Notes under the pieces: model-generated
The model's database searches: none
The model's input: the letters and a program-made list of their open reading frames with translations, nothing else
What the model was told of the DNA's origin: nothing
NCBI RefSeq assembly: GCF_008327685.1
Contig: NZ_BDDE01000016.1
Coordinates: 1 to 64,000 of the forward strand
Direction: 5' to 3'
Length of the DNA: 64,000 nt
From: Actinomadura sp. K4S16
GTDB taxonomy: Bacteria > Actinomycetota > Actinomycetes > Streptosporangiales > Streptosporangiaceae
Shown: piece after piece, positions 1 through 8,722 of the stretch
How positions within the stretch are numbered: the first letter of the stretch is position 1
Layout: each line of letters opens with the position of its first letter
Position numbers and translations under genes: made by a program

Positions 1-136
1 ACCTCGCCGCTTGACACCCAACCTCCAGGGATGTCTGACCGGGGGAGGGAGTCAGCTCGAAGGACTGCCCGTCGTAGTGGACGATGGTCCGTCCGTCGGG
101 GGTTTCGTTCGTGGTGACACTCAGCCCGATACCCAT
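1..136 (-). CDS. Hypothetical protein, 5' part only (runs off the window start)
   Basis: An open frame on the minus strand starts at an ATG at 136 and is still open at base 1, giving about 45 residues. The visible part includes TPDGRTIVHYDG and QSFELTPSPGQT, which reads like ordinary protein rather than an antisense shadow. An in-frame TGA lies a short way upstream of the ATG, so this is the only obvious start. I do not recognise a family. The divergent gene at 275 lies about 140 bases away. Confidence 0.35.
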   Translation of the reverse strand, partial: MGIGLSVTTNETPDGRTIVHYDGQSFELTPSPGQTSLEVGCQAAR

Positions 137-274
137 CCACCATTCGTAGCTGATCGTCGCCGGGTGATTTCAACCCGTATCCGTGGTTCGCGGCTGGCCG
201 AATCCGGCCACACCTGCGCAGTGGGCGCACCCTCCCGTCGGGGCGCTCCGGTCGGGAAATGTGATCATCAGGTG

Positions 275-685
275 GTGAAGGACTGCACCTTTTGCGGGAT
301 CGTTGCGGGGCGGCTGCCGTCATATCGGGTCCTTGAGGACGAGCGCACCGTGGCGTTCCTCGACATCGCCCCGGCCGCGCCGGGACACACGCTGGTCGTC
401 CCGCGTGAACACGCCGCCGATATCTGGACCATCTCCGAGCCCGTTCATGAGGCTGTTGCTCGGATGGCGCATCGGGTCGCCGCCCTGGTGAAGGCGACAC
501 TGGCGCCAGACGGAGTGAACGTGACCCACTCCACTGGAGAAGCCGCCGGGCAGGAGGTCTTCCACTTCCACACCCATGTGGTTCCGCGCCGACATGGTGA
601 CGATCTGCGCTTGATGTGGAACTCCCACCAGGCTCCGGCTCACGAACTAGAACGCACCCTGGAGCTGATCACTACGCCTCGCTGA
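275..685 (+). CDS. HIT family protein (histidine-triad nucleotide hydrolase)
   Basis: This is a 136-residue histidine-triad protein. It opens with CTFCGIVAGRLPSYRV, has the hallmark FLDIAPAAPGHTLVVPREH in the middle, and ends with the triad FHFHTHVVPR, whose histidines bind and hydrolyse the phosphoramidate or phosphoanhydride bond of a nucleotide. CxxC near the N-terminus is the usual zinc-binding pair of bacterial HIT proteins. The same frame is open back to 11, but the family begins just before CTFC, so I place the start at a GTG at 275; a GTG at 272 is equally possible. Cytoplasmic; exact substrate unknown. Confidence 0.85.
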   Translation: MKDCTFCGIVAGRLPSYRVLEDERTVAFLDIAPAAPGHTLVVPREHAADIWTISEPVHEAVARMAHRVAALVKATLAPDGVNVTHSTGEAAGQEVFHFHTHVVPRRHGDDLRLMWNSHQAPAHELERTLELITTPR

Positions 686-720
686 TGCGAACAGCCCGGA
701 GAGGCATCCGAAGGTGCGGG

Positions 721-1686
721 TCAGCGCAGGAGTGTGTTGGCTAGCGTGATGCCGTGCAGGAGGCGGAGTCTGCGCAGTTCGTAGTAGGCGAGAGCGGATA
801 CCGTCACCGGCGCCCCGAGCATCAGTGCCAGGGCCAGGACCTGCGGAACTCCCTTGTAGGAGTCGCTGAAAAGGTTGACCACGGCCATCACCCAGGACGC
901 CGACACGCTCACCAGGGGCGGTACCACCTCGTGGATGTCGGCCGTCCGGAACACGTTGGTCAGTGAGAGGACGATGCCGTAGAGGGTGAAGGGGAGCATC
1001 CAGAGGAAAAGGACCACTCCCACGGGGATCATCACCACCGGCCCCGCCGCGTCGCGCGCACCCTCCAGATCGGGTACGGCCGCGAGCACGAACGTGAACA
1101 TGGAGCCGAACATCGCCGCGACCGCTATCAACGGGTAGCGGAGCCGGCGCGCGAAAGCGCCACGGTTCGGCGGCCGGGCGGCAACGACGAAGGCGCCCAC
1201 GACCAGTGGCAGGACGCAAGTGAGGATCAGGACGTTGATCCAGGCGTCACCGAACCGCTCGTCCGCCAGTTCCTTGGGGGCGGTGGCCCTGTAGACCCCG
1301 GCCACGGCGAGAGTCACCACGATGCCCGCCCAGGCACGGGCGACCTGCAGCTTCCGGACGTGCGTGTCGACGATCAGGTCCGGCCGTGAAGGCCGGAACA
1401 CCGCCCGCGCGGCGAGGAACGGGTTCAGCTTCCGGAGGATCCGCCGCGCCCGCGACGGCGGCCGCGGAGGTCCGGGCGGCCGATACGGCGGGTGCGGAGG
1501 CGGGGGCTGGGGCGGGTAGGGACGTTGCGGGTGAGGCGGATACTGCGGCGGCGGCGGTGGCGGGCCCTGCCACCAGGGCGGCGGTGGTCCATATCCGGGA
1601 GGGGGTGGACGGTGTTGCGGCGGAATGGGGGGAGGCGGTGGCCTGTGTCCGCCTTGTCCCCACGGCGGACCAGCGGGTCCTGTCAC
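721..1686 (-). CDS. Proline-rich multipass membrane protein
   Basis: About 321 residues. The first 75 are almost only Pro, Gly, His, Tyr and Gln (PPPPPIPPQHRPPPP, WWQGPPPPPPQYPP), a low-complexity cytoplasmic arm common in actinobacterial membrane proteins. The rest contains about five or six hydrophobic segments, for instance INVLILTCVLPLVVGAFVVA and IPVGVVLFLWMLPFTLYG. The frame is open further upstream, but a GTG at 1686 has GAGGAGCT just before it and begins the proline arm, so I prefer it. No catalytic motif is visible and I do not recognise a function. It ends 36 bases from the HIT gene, converging with it. Confidence 0.7.
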   Translation of the reverse strand: MTGPAGPPWGQGGHRPPPPPIPPQHRPPPPGYGPPPPWWQGPPPPPPQYPPHPQRPYPPQPPPPHPPYRPPGPPRPPSRARRILRKLNPFLAARAVFRPSRPDLIVDTHVRKLQVARAWAGIVVTLAVAGVYRATAPKELADERFGDAWINVLILTCVLPLVVGAFVVAARPPNRGAFARRLRYPLIAVAAMFGSMFTFVLAAVPDLEGARDAAGPVVMIPVGVVLFLWMLPFTLYGIVLSLTNVFRTADIHEVVPPLVSVSASWVMAVVNLFSDSYKGVPQVLALALMLGAPVTVSALAYYELRRLRLLHGITLANTLLR

Positions 1687-1963
1687 CGAGAGCTCCTCCA
1701 AGTGCTGCCGCGGACGTCCCGAACACCCGGCCCGGAATCGGCTCGCGACACTATTGCATGATCTTGTCGGCTTCGTGGGGCCGAAGCGGCCGACTCGGAA
1801 GCCGTTACAGGGCTTCCGACGACTCCGGCGGCTGCCGGGTTCGGTGCGTCTTACCGACCGCGGCCGGACGTTCGTCACCACCGGTCCGCCCGAGGGGCCT
1901 ATGGTTCGGCCGAGTGTTCGAGAATCGAGGATGTGTCGGCGCTGCGGGTTCTAGGGTCGCGGC

Positions 1964-2773
1964 GTGGTGAATTCCGAAGGCGCTGAGCCTTGCCGCGGTT
2001 TCTGGGCCGATTCCGCCCGGATCCGGACCGGCTATCTGGCCGACGTGCCGACGCATCTGCTGGTGATGAAGATCGCCGAAGAGGTCGGCGAGGTCGTCGA
2101 GGCCTACCTCGGGATGACCGGCGGCAATCCCCGCAAGGGCATCCACAAGACCGCCGCGGATGTGCTGGACGAGTTGGCCGACGTGATCCTTTCCGCCGCC
2201 GTGCCCATGGTCGACCTGGCCGGGGGCCCTGACCAGGCCGGACAGCACATGGCTAAACGGCTCGGCGTCGTCTCCGCCCGCGAGGTCGGCGGGGCGGACG
2301 CGGTCGCTGCGAACGGCTGGCACGGATCCTTCATCGCGCCCCACGTGTTGCTGCGGCGCGAGGACGGCGCGGTGCTGGTGCTGCGCCGCCACAACACCGG
2401 CTACCGCGACGGCTGGCTCTGCCCGCCCGCCGGACGGATCGAGCCCGGCGAAGACGTCCTGGCGGCCGCGATCCGGGAGGCCGGGGAAGAGACCGGCGTG
2501 ACCCTTCACCGCGACGATGCCGTGTTCAGCCACGTTATGCACCGCGCCGAGGCGTCGTTGCCCGGCCCCTGCCACGCGATCAGCGACTACTGGTTCACCT
2601 TCCGCCGCTGGGGAGGCGAACCGCGTGCGGCCGAGCCCGATAAGGCATCGGAGGCGCTGTGGATCGACCCAGCGGCTCCACCGGCCGACCTGATCCCCCA
2701 CTGTGCGCGGGCCCTCGCCGCGATCGAGCGCGGGGAAGCCTTCAGCGTCCACGGGTGGACCCCGGACGACTGA
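1964..2773 (+). CDS. MazG-like / Nudix hydrolase fusion protein
   Basis: A 269-residue protein with two nucleotide-hydrolase parts. Residues about 10-105 look like a MazG-type all-alpha NTP pyrophosphohydrolase: acidic pairs IAEEVGEVVEAY (E39, E40, E43, E46) and LDELADVI (E70, D73) fit its magnesium site. Residues about 120-260 are a Nudix domain with a complete box, GRIEPGED...REAGEETGV, at 157-179. Both families remove non-canonical or surplus nucleotides, so a house-cleaning role is likely. The GTG at 1964 keeps the first helix; another GTG follows at 1967. The domains are often separate genes; here they share one chain with no stop between them. Confidence 0.85.
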   Translation: MVNSEGAEPCRGFWADSARIRTGYLADVPTHLLVMKIAEEVGEVVEAYLGMTGGNPRKGIHKTAADVLDELADVILSAAVPMVDLAGGPDQAGQHMAKRLGVVSAREVGGADAVAANGWHGSFIAPHVLLRREDGAVLVLRRHNTGYRDGWLCPPAGRIEPGEDVLAAAIREAGEETGVTLHRDDAVFSHVMHRAEASLPGPCHAISDYWFTFRRWGGEPRAAEPDKASEALWIDPAAPPADLIPHCARALAAIERGEAFSVHGWTPDD

Positions 2774-3085
2774 GCCGCTCGGCACGCTGCGGAGAGCCCC
2801 GGGTCGTCCGAAAGGCGACGCCCCCACCTGCGCGCCATTCGAAGGAGCTGGCTGGAGTGCTGAGTCCTGGTGACGCAACACCTCGGAGTTCGACGGCACA
2901 ACCTGCCCTCTCGCGAGAATGCTTGCGTGACCACAGCCACATGCCGCCGCTGACAGGGTCTGGACGACGGGCGCCTCACTCGTTGCGGCGCTCCGCTGCC
3001 GCGGCCGCTATGCGCGTTCGCGGATCAGGGTTTCGGTGCCGGTCATGATGGCTTCCTCGCGTAGTTCGACGAGCTGACGCCCGTG
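2774..3085. other. Intergenic region with duplicated and decayed gene ends
   Basis: No convincing complete gene is present. Bases 2944-2990 nearly duplicate 4752-4798, which holds the extreme 3' end of the methyltransferase gene. Bases 3008-3085 on the minus strand hold a short coding-like stretch (GRQLVELREEAIMTGTETL, stop at 3008). It lies in frame directly after the epoxide hydrolase stop, and I read it as the end of a lost gene. Its identity is unknown. Confidence 0.5.
2944..2990. repeat. 47-bp direct repeat, copy 1
   Basis: This segment matches 4752-4798 with one substitution and two single-base indels. Copy 2 covers the last codons and stop of the methyltransferase gene. The two copies bracket the epoxide hydrolase and MarR genes in the same orientation, as expected if that cassette arrived by recombination or if the end of the methyltransferase gene was duplicated. 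Confidence 0.8.
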
Positions 3086-4168
3086 TCACTTGAGGAGGGT
3101 AAGGAAGAAGTCCCGGACGTCCTCGGCGAGCAGTTCCGGCACCTCCATCGCGGCGAAGTGGCCGCCGCGCTCGAACTCCGACCAGTGCCTGATGTCGTAC
3201 AGCCGCTCGGCCAGCGGTCGCACCGACTGCGTGATGTCGTGGGGGAGCACCGCCACGCCGACCGGTACCGGGCACGGCTCGATCCGCCGCGGAGTCTCGC
3301 GGGCCAGGCGCGCCGAGGACGCCGCCGTGGCGGTCAGCCAGTACAGCGAGATGTCGGTGAGCATCCGCTCGTCGCTGATCTGCGAGCGAGGGTCGGTCCA
3401 CTGCGCGAAGCGCTCGGCGATCCAGACCAACTGGCCGACCGGCGAGTCGGTCAGCGCGTAGCCGATGGTCTGCGGGGTGAGCGCCTGCAGAGCCTGGTAC
3501 GGCGGACGATTCGCCATCAACTTCCGAACCTTGTCCAGCCGGGCCTCATCCGTTTCCGACAGTTCGATGTCGGCGTCCGGGACCGGCCGGGTCGGCAGGT
3601 AGTTGACGTGCACCCCGACGACCTGTTCGGGTACGACCGCGCCGAGCGCCATCGAGATGCCCGCGCCGAAGTCGCCCCCCTGCGCGCCATAGCGCTTGTA
3701 CCCCAGCCGGCGCATCAGCTCGGCCCAGGCCCGCGCGACCTGGACGACATCCCAGCCGCGCTCAGAGGTCGGCCCGGAGAAACCGAAACCCGGGATGGAC
3801 GGAATCACCAGGTGGAAGTCGCGCGACAGGGGCTCGATCACGTCGAGGAACTCCAGGAACGAACCGGGCCACCCGTGGGTGAGGATCAGCGCGAGCGCGT
3901 CCGGCTTCGAGGACCGGACGTGGACGAAGTGGATGTTCTGGCCGTCGATCTCGGTGGTGAAGTGCGGAAGCTCGTTCAGCTCGGCCTCCTGCGCACGCCA
4001 GTCGTAGCCGGTGCGCCAGTACTCGGCGAGTTCCTTCAGCCGAGCCAGCGGGAAGCCGTAGTCCCACCCGGCACCGGCGATCTCGTTGGGCCAACGGGTG
4101 CGGGAGAGGCGGTCGGCCAGGTCGTCGAGGTCGGCCTGGGGGATGTCGATGCGGTACGGCTTGATCAT
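3086..4168 (-). CDS. Epoxide hydrolase (EHN-type alpha/beta hydrolase)
   Basis: A 360-residue alpha/beta hydrolase preceded by the N-terminal region typical of microsomal-type epoxide hydrolases (IPQADLDDLADRLSRTRWP). Residues 98-101 are the oxyanion motif HGWP; GGDFGA at 164-169 carries the nucleophile D166; the C-terminal GGHFAAME supplies the catalytic histidine. It should open epoxides to diols through an ester intermediate. An in-frame GTG at 4177 overlaps the ribosome site GGAG, so the ATG at 4168, eight bases after GGAG, is the better start. It is divergent from a MarR regulator whose paired operator lies between them, so repression lifted by a ligand is likely. Confidence 0.9.
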   Translation of the reverse strand: MIKPYRIDIPQADLDDLADRLSRTRWPNEIAGAGWDYGFPLARLKELAEYWRTGYDWRAQEAELNELPHFTTEIDGQNIHFVHVRSSKPDALALILTHGWPGSFLEFLDVIEPLSRDFHLVIPSIPGFGFSGPTSERGWDVVQVARAWAELMRRLGYKRYGAQGGDFGAGISMALGAVVPEQVVGVHVNYLPTRPVPDADIELSETDEARLDKVRKLMANRPPYQALQALTPQTIGYALTDSPVGQLVWIAERFAQWTDPRSQISDERMLTDISLYWLTATAASSARLARETPRRIEPCPVPVGVAVLPHDITQSVRPLAERLYDIRHWSEFERGGHFAAMEVPELLAEDVRDFFLTLLK

Positions 4169-4203
4169 GATCTTCACTCCAGGAAAATCGTTCGGAGGTC
4201 TAA

Positions 4204-4246
4204 CGTTCGTGTCACTAACGAAACTAGACTGTTAGTGTCACTAACG
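4204..4246. promoter_or_regulatory. Twin palindromic operator in the MarR/epoxide hydrolase divergent promoter
   Basis: A perfect inverted repeat, GTTAGTGTCACTAAC (7-1-7), lies at 4231-4245. A second copy with one mismatch, CGTTCGTGTCACTAACG, lies at 4204-4220, 26 bases away. The sites sit between two divergent starts, which is where MarR dimers usually bind. That MarR is the ligand is inference. Confidence 0.75.
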
Positions 4247-4266
4247 CAAGAGGTGGAGGAGAACCC

Positions 4267-4743
4267 ATGAGCCCGACCCCCGAACCCACTCCGGCCCGGC
4301 TGCGCGCCATCCCCAGCCGCCTGCTCGCCGGGGCCGCGGCCGCCGCCGACCGGCTCGTCAGCGAGCGCCTGGCCGGCGAAGGCGCTCGCAAGTGGCACTT
4401 CGCCGTGCTGACCGCGCTCGCCGAGGCCGGTGCCGCCAGCCAGGCCGAACTCAGCCGCCGCACCGGCATCTACCGCAGCGACATGGTCGCCGTCCTCAAC
4501 GAACTCGCCGGCGCCGAATACATCCGCCGAGAGGCCGACCCCGCCGACCGCCGCCGGAACGTCATCACCCTCACCCCCGCCGGCCATCGCCGCCTGGAGC
4601 ACCTCGACGCGCTCGTCACCGACGCCCAGCGCGAACTCCTCGCCCCCTTCACCCCCGGCCAGAAGGACGAACTCACCCGCCTGCTCATCGTCCTGACCGA
4701 GCACCACCGCCCCTCGCACCCCCGCCCGCACGACGCGAAGTAA
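4267..4743 (+). CDS. MarR family transcriptional regulator
   Basis: 158 residues with a central winged helix. SQAELSRRTGIYRSDMVAVL is the recognition helix region, ADPADRRRNVITLTPAG is the wing (the DxRRR loop that touches DNA), and flanking helices form the dimer. It has a good ribosome site (GGAGGAG) before the ATG. It is transcribed away from the epoxide hydrolase across a spacer with two copies of one palindrome, so it most likely represses both genes and itself and responds to a small aromatic or epoxide-type ligand. The ligand cannot be read from sequence. Confidence 0.9.
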   Translation: MSPTPEPTPARLRAIPSRLLAGAAAAADRLVSERLAGEGARKWHFAVLTALAEAGAASQAELSRRTGIYRSDMVAVLNELAGAEYIRREADPADRRRNVITLTPAGHRRLEHLDALVTDAQRELLAPFTPGQKDELTRLLIVLTEHHRPSHPRPHDAK

Positions 4744-4751
4744 CCCATCCG

Positions 4752-4798
4752 CCGCCGCTGACGAGGGCTGGACGACGGGCGGCTCACTCGTTGCGGCG
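4752..4798. repeat. 47-bp direct repeat, copy 2
   Basis: This copy includes the stop and final codons of the methyltransferase gene (starting at 4784) and is nearly identical to 2944-2990. It is probably the parental copy, since it belongs to an intact gene. Confidence 0.8.
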
Positions 4799-5677
4799 GG
4801 CGGCCCAGACGGTGCGTTCGGTGCGTACCGCGAGGTCGTCGCGGCGCAGGACGCTGTGAGGGCCATCGTCGTCGAGCAGCCGGTCGAGCGCGGCGAGGTC
4901 GTCCGCCGAGAGTGCATCGGCGACCTTGGCGCGGATGCGCCGCAGGCCCCCCAGGGCGTAGCGGCCGACCGCCTCGCTGCGGGAGCCCGCGATGTTCACG
5001 GAGAAGGTGCGTTCGCCCTCGATGGTGAATCCGGCGGCGGTCAGCATCGGCCCCCAGTCGGCGCCGCGATGGTCCACGCGTCCGGCGTGGAGGTGGTCGG
5101 CCGCGGCGTGGCAGCGCTCCTCCAGGCCCGGTCGGTCCTCTGGGGCGTCAGCGGGCAGGAAGCGGGGGAAGCCGGCCAGTTCGACGACGGCGAAGAGGCC
5201 CCCCGGCACGAGGATGTCGTGGACCTTGCGCAAGGCGCGCTCGGGGTCGGCCATGTGGTGCATCGAGGCCGAGGCCCACACCAGGTCCGGCGTGCCGAGG
5301 TCGGGCCAGTCGGCGTCGAGGTCGGTCTGGACGGGGTGGACGAGATCCGCCACCCCCACTGCGCGCGCCTTCTCCTGGAGGCGGTGGAGATAACCGGGCG
5401 AGGAATCGACGGCGGTCACGTGTGCCTGGGGAAACTGGGCGAGCAGGGCCAGGGCGCCGGTGCCCGTCCCGCAGCCCAGATCCACGATCTGACGGGGTTC
5501 CGCATGGACGGGTAGCCAGGCGGTGATGCCGGCGATGTGGTCGGCGAGGACCTCCGCGTCCAGGTCGAGGAGCTCGGCCTGGCCGTCGAGGTCGTGCGGG
5601 TGATCGGGCTGATGCCCCAGGTGGTGGCCGGGGTGCGCTGCATGCGGTGGAGTGGCGTTCACGCCGCCATCCTGCAT
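4784..5677 (-). CDS. Class I SAM-dependent methyltransferase
   Basis: 297 residues. VDLGCGTGTGALALL is the SAM-binding glycine loop (motif I), followed by VTAVDSSPGYL whose acidic residue contacts the ribose, and DLVWASASMHHMADP as the post-motif region, then LVPGGLFAVVEL. The N-terminus is His-rich (HPGHHLGHQPDHPHD), which is unusual and could bind metal or be a disordered lead. The substrate is unknown. An ATG at 5677 opens the frame; a GTG five codons on is an alternative. It converges with the MarR gene and stands alone. Confidence 0.85.
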   Translation of the reverse strand: MQDGGVNATPPHAAHPGHHLGHQPDHPHDLDGQAELLDLDAEVLADHIAGITAWLPVHAEPRQIVDLGCGTGTGALALLAQFPQAHVTAVDSSPGYLHRLQEKARAVGVADLVHPVQTDLDADWPDLGTPDLVWASASMHHMADPERALRKVHDILVPGGLFAVVELAGFPRFLPADAPEDRPGLEERCHAAADHLHAGRVDHRGADWGPMLTAAGFTIEGERTFSVNIAGSRSEAVGRYALGGLRRIRAKVADALSADDLAALDRLLDDDGPHSVLRRDDLAVRTERTVWAARRNE

Positions 5678-5782
5678 CGCCCATGCGTCAATGGCATCGC
5701 GGCTTGCCGAACGCGCAAGGCGATGCCCGTCTGATCTGCCGACCGCGCAAGCTGCGTACCGGGCCGGTGTGCGCCGCGTCCG

Positions 5783-6376
5783 TCACTGCTCGGGGCGGTT
5801 CGCGTCGTCGTCGCCGTCACCGCGCTGGTGACCGCGGCGGGCGTCCCGGTCGAAGATGCCCAGGATCTCGCAGGGGCCGCCCTCGGCGCCGATGGCGTGC
5901 GGCAGCATCGTGGGGAACTCCGCGGCCTGGTTGGTCTCGACGCGGAAGCGGCGGTGCCCCAGCATCAGGACCGCGGTGCCGGACAGGACGACCAGCCATT
6001 CGCGTCCGGGGTGAGCGCGCATTCGCGACGGGTTGTCAGGCGGCGGCTCGGTCATGCGCTGACGTACGACGATCATGCCGGGATCGGCCTTGATGGGCCA
6101 GCGCATCGTGCTGTGGGCGCTGTCGATCATCGGGCTGATGACCACGTCGTCGGACGCGTCCTCGACGAGCTGATCGAGAGTGGTGTCCAGGGCGCGGGCG
6201 AGCGTGACGAGGCTGTCCAGTGCCAGGCGCCGCCGACCGTTCTCGATGCGGCTGAGCGTGGACTGGCTGAGATGGGCGCGCTTGGCCAACTCCTCCAGCG
6301 ACCATCCCTGCGCGACCCGCAGGGCGCGGATTCGTTTGCGCACCAGGCCGTCCAGTTCTCCATCATCTTGCGTCAT
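5783..6376 (-). CDS. XRE-cupin transcriptional regulator
   Basis: About 197 residues. The N-terminal helix-turn-helix (LRVAQGWSLEELAKRAHLSQ, STLSRIENGRRRLAL) is XRE type. The C-terminal half is a small cupin barrel (PGREWLVVLSGTAVLMLG, FPTMLPHAIGAEGG), the usual ligand-sensing half of this class. The frame is open to 6403, but the ATG at 6376 begins the normal sequence. It lies divergent from the MFS transporter at 6572 with about 195 bases between, and probably controls it. A near-leaderless transcript is possible: TAGAAT lies a few bases before the ATG. Confidence 0.85.
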   Translation of the reverse strand: MTQDDGELDGLVRKRIRALRVAQGWSLEELAKRAHLSQSTLSRIENGRRRLALDSLVTLARALDTTLDQLVEDASDDVVISPMIDSAHSTMRWPIKADPGMIVVRQRMTEPPPDNPSRMRAHPGREWLVVLSGTAVLMLGHRRFRVETNQAAEFPTMLPHAIGAEGGPCEILGIFDRDARRGHQRGDGDDDANRPEQ

Positions 6377-6571
6377 AAGCAAAATTCTATGCCTCTTGGG
6401 CAAACGCGACTAGCTTCCGTGCAGGTAGGGCGGACGGCGGCGCCACCCGCCGACATCCGCCCGCGCCGGAGCACCACGCGACCGCGCCCCTGTGGCGCGC
6501 GGCTCCGCCTTCCCCGTCCGATGCGACCGGCTCGCCCGGCGCGCAGTCCGCATGCCCTTTGAGAGGAATCC

Positions 6572-8173
6572 ATGAGTATGAACCAGTCTCCGCAGGTGGG
6601 CGCCACCGGAGCTGCCGAAGCCGGGGGCGCCGCCTCGGGCCAGGACTCACCGGACCCACGCCGACTACGCATGATCCTGATCGCGGTCTGCGTCGCGTTG
6701 ATGGCCGTCATCGCCTCGGTGTCCGGGCTGAACGTCGCCCAGCCCGATCTGGCCGCAGCCTTCGACGCATCGCAGAGCACGATCCTCTGGATCATCAACG
6801 TGTACACCCTCGCACTGGCCGCCCTGCTCCTGCCGCTCGGCGCGATCGGCGACCGGCTGGGCCGCAAACCCATGCTGATCGCCGGTCTGGGCGTCTTCGG
6901 CATCGCCGGCGTCCTCGCGGGTCTGGCCCCGTCGGCCGAGGTCATGCTCGCCGCGCGCCTGCTCGGCGGCGTCGGCGCGGCGATGATCATGCCGATCACC
7001 CTCGCGGTGATCACCTCCACCTTCCCCGCCCGGGAACGCGGCCGGGCGATCGGCGTCTGGACCGGCGTCGCCGGGGGCGGCGGCATCCTCGGCATGTTCC
7101 TGTCCGCCGCCCTCGTGGACCTGGCGAGTTGGCGATGGCTGTTCGTCCTGCCCGTCGTCCTGGTCATCGTCGCGCTCGTCATGGTGCTGCGCTCGGTGCC
7201 CGACTCCCGCGAGGCCTCCGGGCACTCCTTCGACATCGTCGGGGCGCTGACCTCCGTCATCGCCGTGATCGGCCTCGTCCTCGTCCTGCAGGAGGGGCCG
7301 CAGCGCGGCTGGACCCACCCCGCCGTCCTGATCAGCCTCACCGCCGGGATCGCCGCCACCGTCTGCTTCGTGACCTGGGAGCTGCACCGCCGGGACGCCT
7401 CGCTGCTGGACGTGCGCCTGTTCCGCGAGCGCGGCCTGGCCGGCGGCTCCATCACGCTGATGACGGTCTTCGGGGTGCAGGCCGGCATCTTCGTGGTCCT
7501 GTTCCCCTTCCTCCAGGCCGTGCTGGGCTGGTCGGGGCTGATGTCCACACTCGCGCTCATGCCCATGGCCGTACTGATGATGGCGGCCTCGGGCCTAGCC
7601 CCCAAGATGGCCGCCCATGTCGGCCCCCGCGCGACCATGGCGACGGGCATCCTGCTGGCGGGCGCCGGCCTGGCGCTTATGGCCGGCATCGTCTCCGTTG
7701 ACGGCGGCTACCTGTCCGTCCTCCCCGGCATGCTCGCCATGGGCATCGGCATGGGCCTGTCGATGACCCCTTCGACCGAGGCCATCACCGCCTCCCTGCC
7801 ACGCGAACGCCAGGGCGTCGCGTCTGCGCTCAACGACGTCACTCGGGAACTCGGTACGGCATTGGGCGTCGCCTTGCTGGGCACCCTCTTGGCCGTCGGC
7901 TACCGCAACGCCATCAGCGGTAAGCTCGACGGCGTCCCTTCGAGCACCGCCGCCACCGCCCGTGAAGGCGTCGCCAACGCCATGAAAGCGGCCGACGGCG
8001 CGGGCCCGCATGCACCGACACTTGTGCATGCCGCCCAGCAGTCGTTCGTCGAGGGCTGGCAGCAGTCCATGTGGGCAGGCGTCGCCGTCATGGCAGCCCT
8101 GCTCCTCTTCGTCCTAGCCCGAGGCCCGAAGCGCGGCGCCCCCACGGCCGACCAGGCGGAGCCGGCCGAATAA
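6572..8173 (+). CDS. MFS drug transporter, DHA2 (EmrB/QacA) type
   Basis: 533 residues with about 14 hydrophobic segments. The loop GDRLGRKPMLIAG between segments 2 and 3 is the MFS motif A, and MIMPITLAVITSTFP with the following G-rich segment matches the antiporter motif C region. These proteins export drugs or toxic metabolites at the cost of protons. The ribosome site GAGAGGAATCC precedes the ATG. It is divergent from an XRE-cupin regulator, the probable controller. The long final loop (KLDGVPSSTAATAREG) before the last helix is usual for DHA2 members. Cargo is unknown. Confidence 0.9.
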   Translation: MSMNQSPQVGATGAAEAGGAASGQDSPDPRRLRMILIAVCVALMAVIASVSGLNVAQPDLAAAFDASQSTILWIINVYTLALAALLLPLGAIGDRLGRKPMLIAGLGVFGIAGVLAGLAPSAEVMLAARLLGGVGAAMIMPITLAVITSTFPARERGRAIGVWTGVAGGGGILGMFLSAALVDLASWRWLFVLPVVLVIVALVMVLRSVPDSREASGHSFDIVGALTSVIAVIGLVLVLQEGPQRGWTHPAVLISLTAGIAATVCFVTWELHRRDASLLDVRLFRERGLAGGSITLMTVFGVQAGIFVVLFPFLQAVLGWSGLMSTLALMPMAVLMMAASGLAPKMAAHVGPRATMATGILLAGAGLALMAGIVSVDGGYLSVLPGMLAMGIGMGLSMTPSTEAITASLPRERQGVASALNDVTRELGTALGVALLGTLLAVGYRNAISGKLDGVPSSTAATAREGVANAMKAADGAGPHAPTLVHAAQQSFVEGWQQSMWAGVAVMAALLLFVLARGPKRGAPTADQAEPAE

Positions 8174-8230
8174 CGTGCCGCCGCCATCTCCCGCCCGATG
8201 GCGGCGGACACGCGGCCGACAGCCGGTAGA

Positions 8231-8665
8231 TCACGGATGGATGCGTGACCAGACCCACTTGCCGCCTGCCGGGTCACCGGTGACGCCGCACTTGGCCGAC
8301 AGCGCTTGGACGATGTGCAGGCCCCAGCCGCCGTTGTCGTCGAACGCCTCCTCCGACAGGTCCAGGTCTTCGAGGGTGAGTTCCTTCATCGGCTTGGTCT
8401 GGGGCAGGGCGTAGTCGGCGTCCCAGACGGCGATGACGATGCCGTGCCCGTCCCGGCTGAGCTGGAGGCGGATCTCCTCGTGCGGCGTCTGCCGGGCCGC
8501 GTTGGTCACGAGCTCCGAGACGACCAGAAGCGCACTGTCCAGAATGTGGAAATAGTGCCAGTTGCGGATTCGTGCATCCACAAGCGTTCGCGCCAGTCCC
8601 ACTGCGGACGGTGTGCCCATAAGGGGCATAACCAGATCCCCACTCGCTGTCATCGCCATCGCCAT
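8231..8665 (-). CDS. RsbW-like ATP-binding protein (HATPase_c)
   Basis: 144 residues with a GHKL ATPase fold and no sensor domain: N-box SALLVVSELVTNAARQTP and G-box DDNGGWGLHIVQALS. Such stand-alone ATPases act as anti-sigma kinases or partner DUF397/XRE modules in actinomycetes. The frame opens at 8803, but the ATG at 8665 follows a GGGCGGGG ribosome site and begins the family's usual region. It is divergent from the XRE regulator at 8763 and belongs to the same functional module. Confidence 0.85.
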   Translation of the reverse strand: MAMAMTASGDLVMPLMGTPSAVGLARTLVDARIRNWHYFHILDSALLVVSELVTNAARQTPHEEIRLQLSRDGHGIVIAVWDADYALPQTKPMKELTLEDLDLSEEAFDDNGGWGLHIVQALSAKCGVTGDPAGGKWVWSRIHP

Positions 8666-8722
8666 CGCCCCGCCCTTGCCGAGATTTTGATTTCCTGCGA
8701 CAAGGATCACGGGGGGTCTTAG

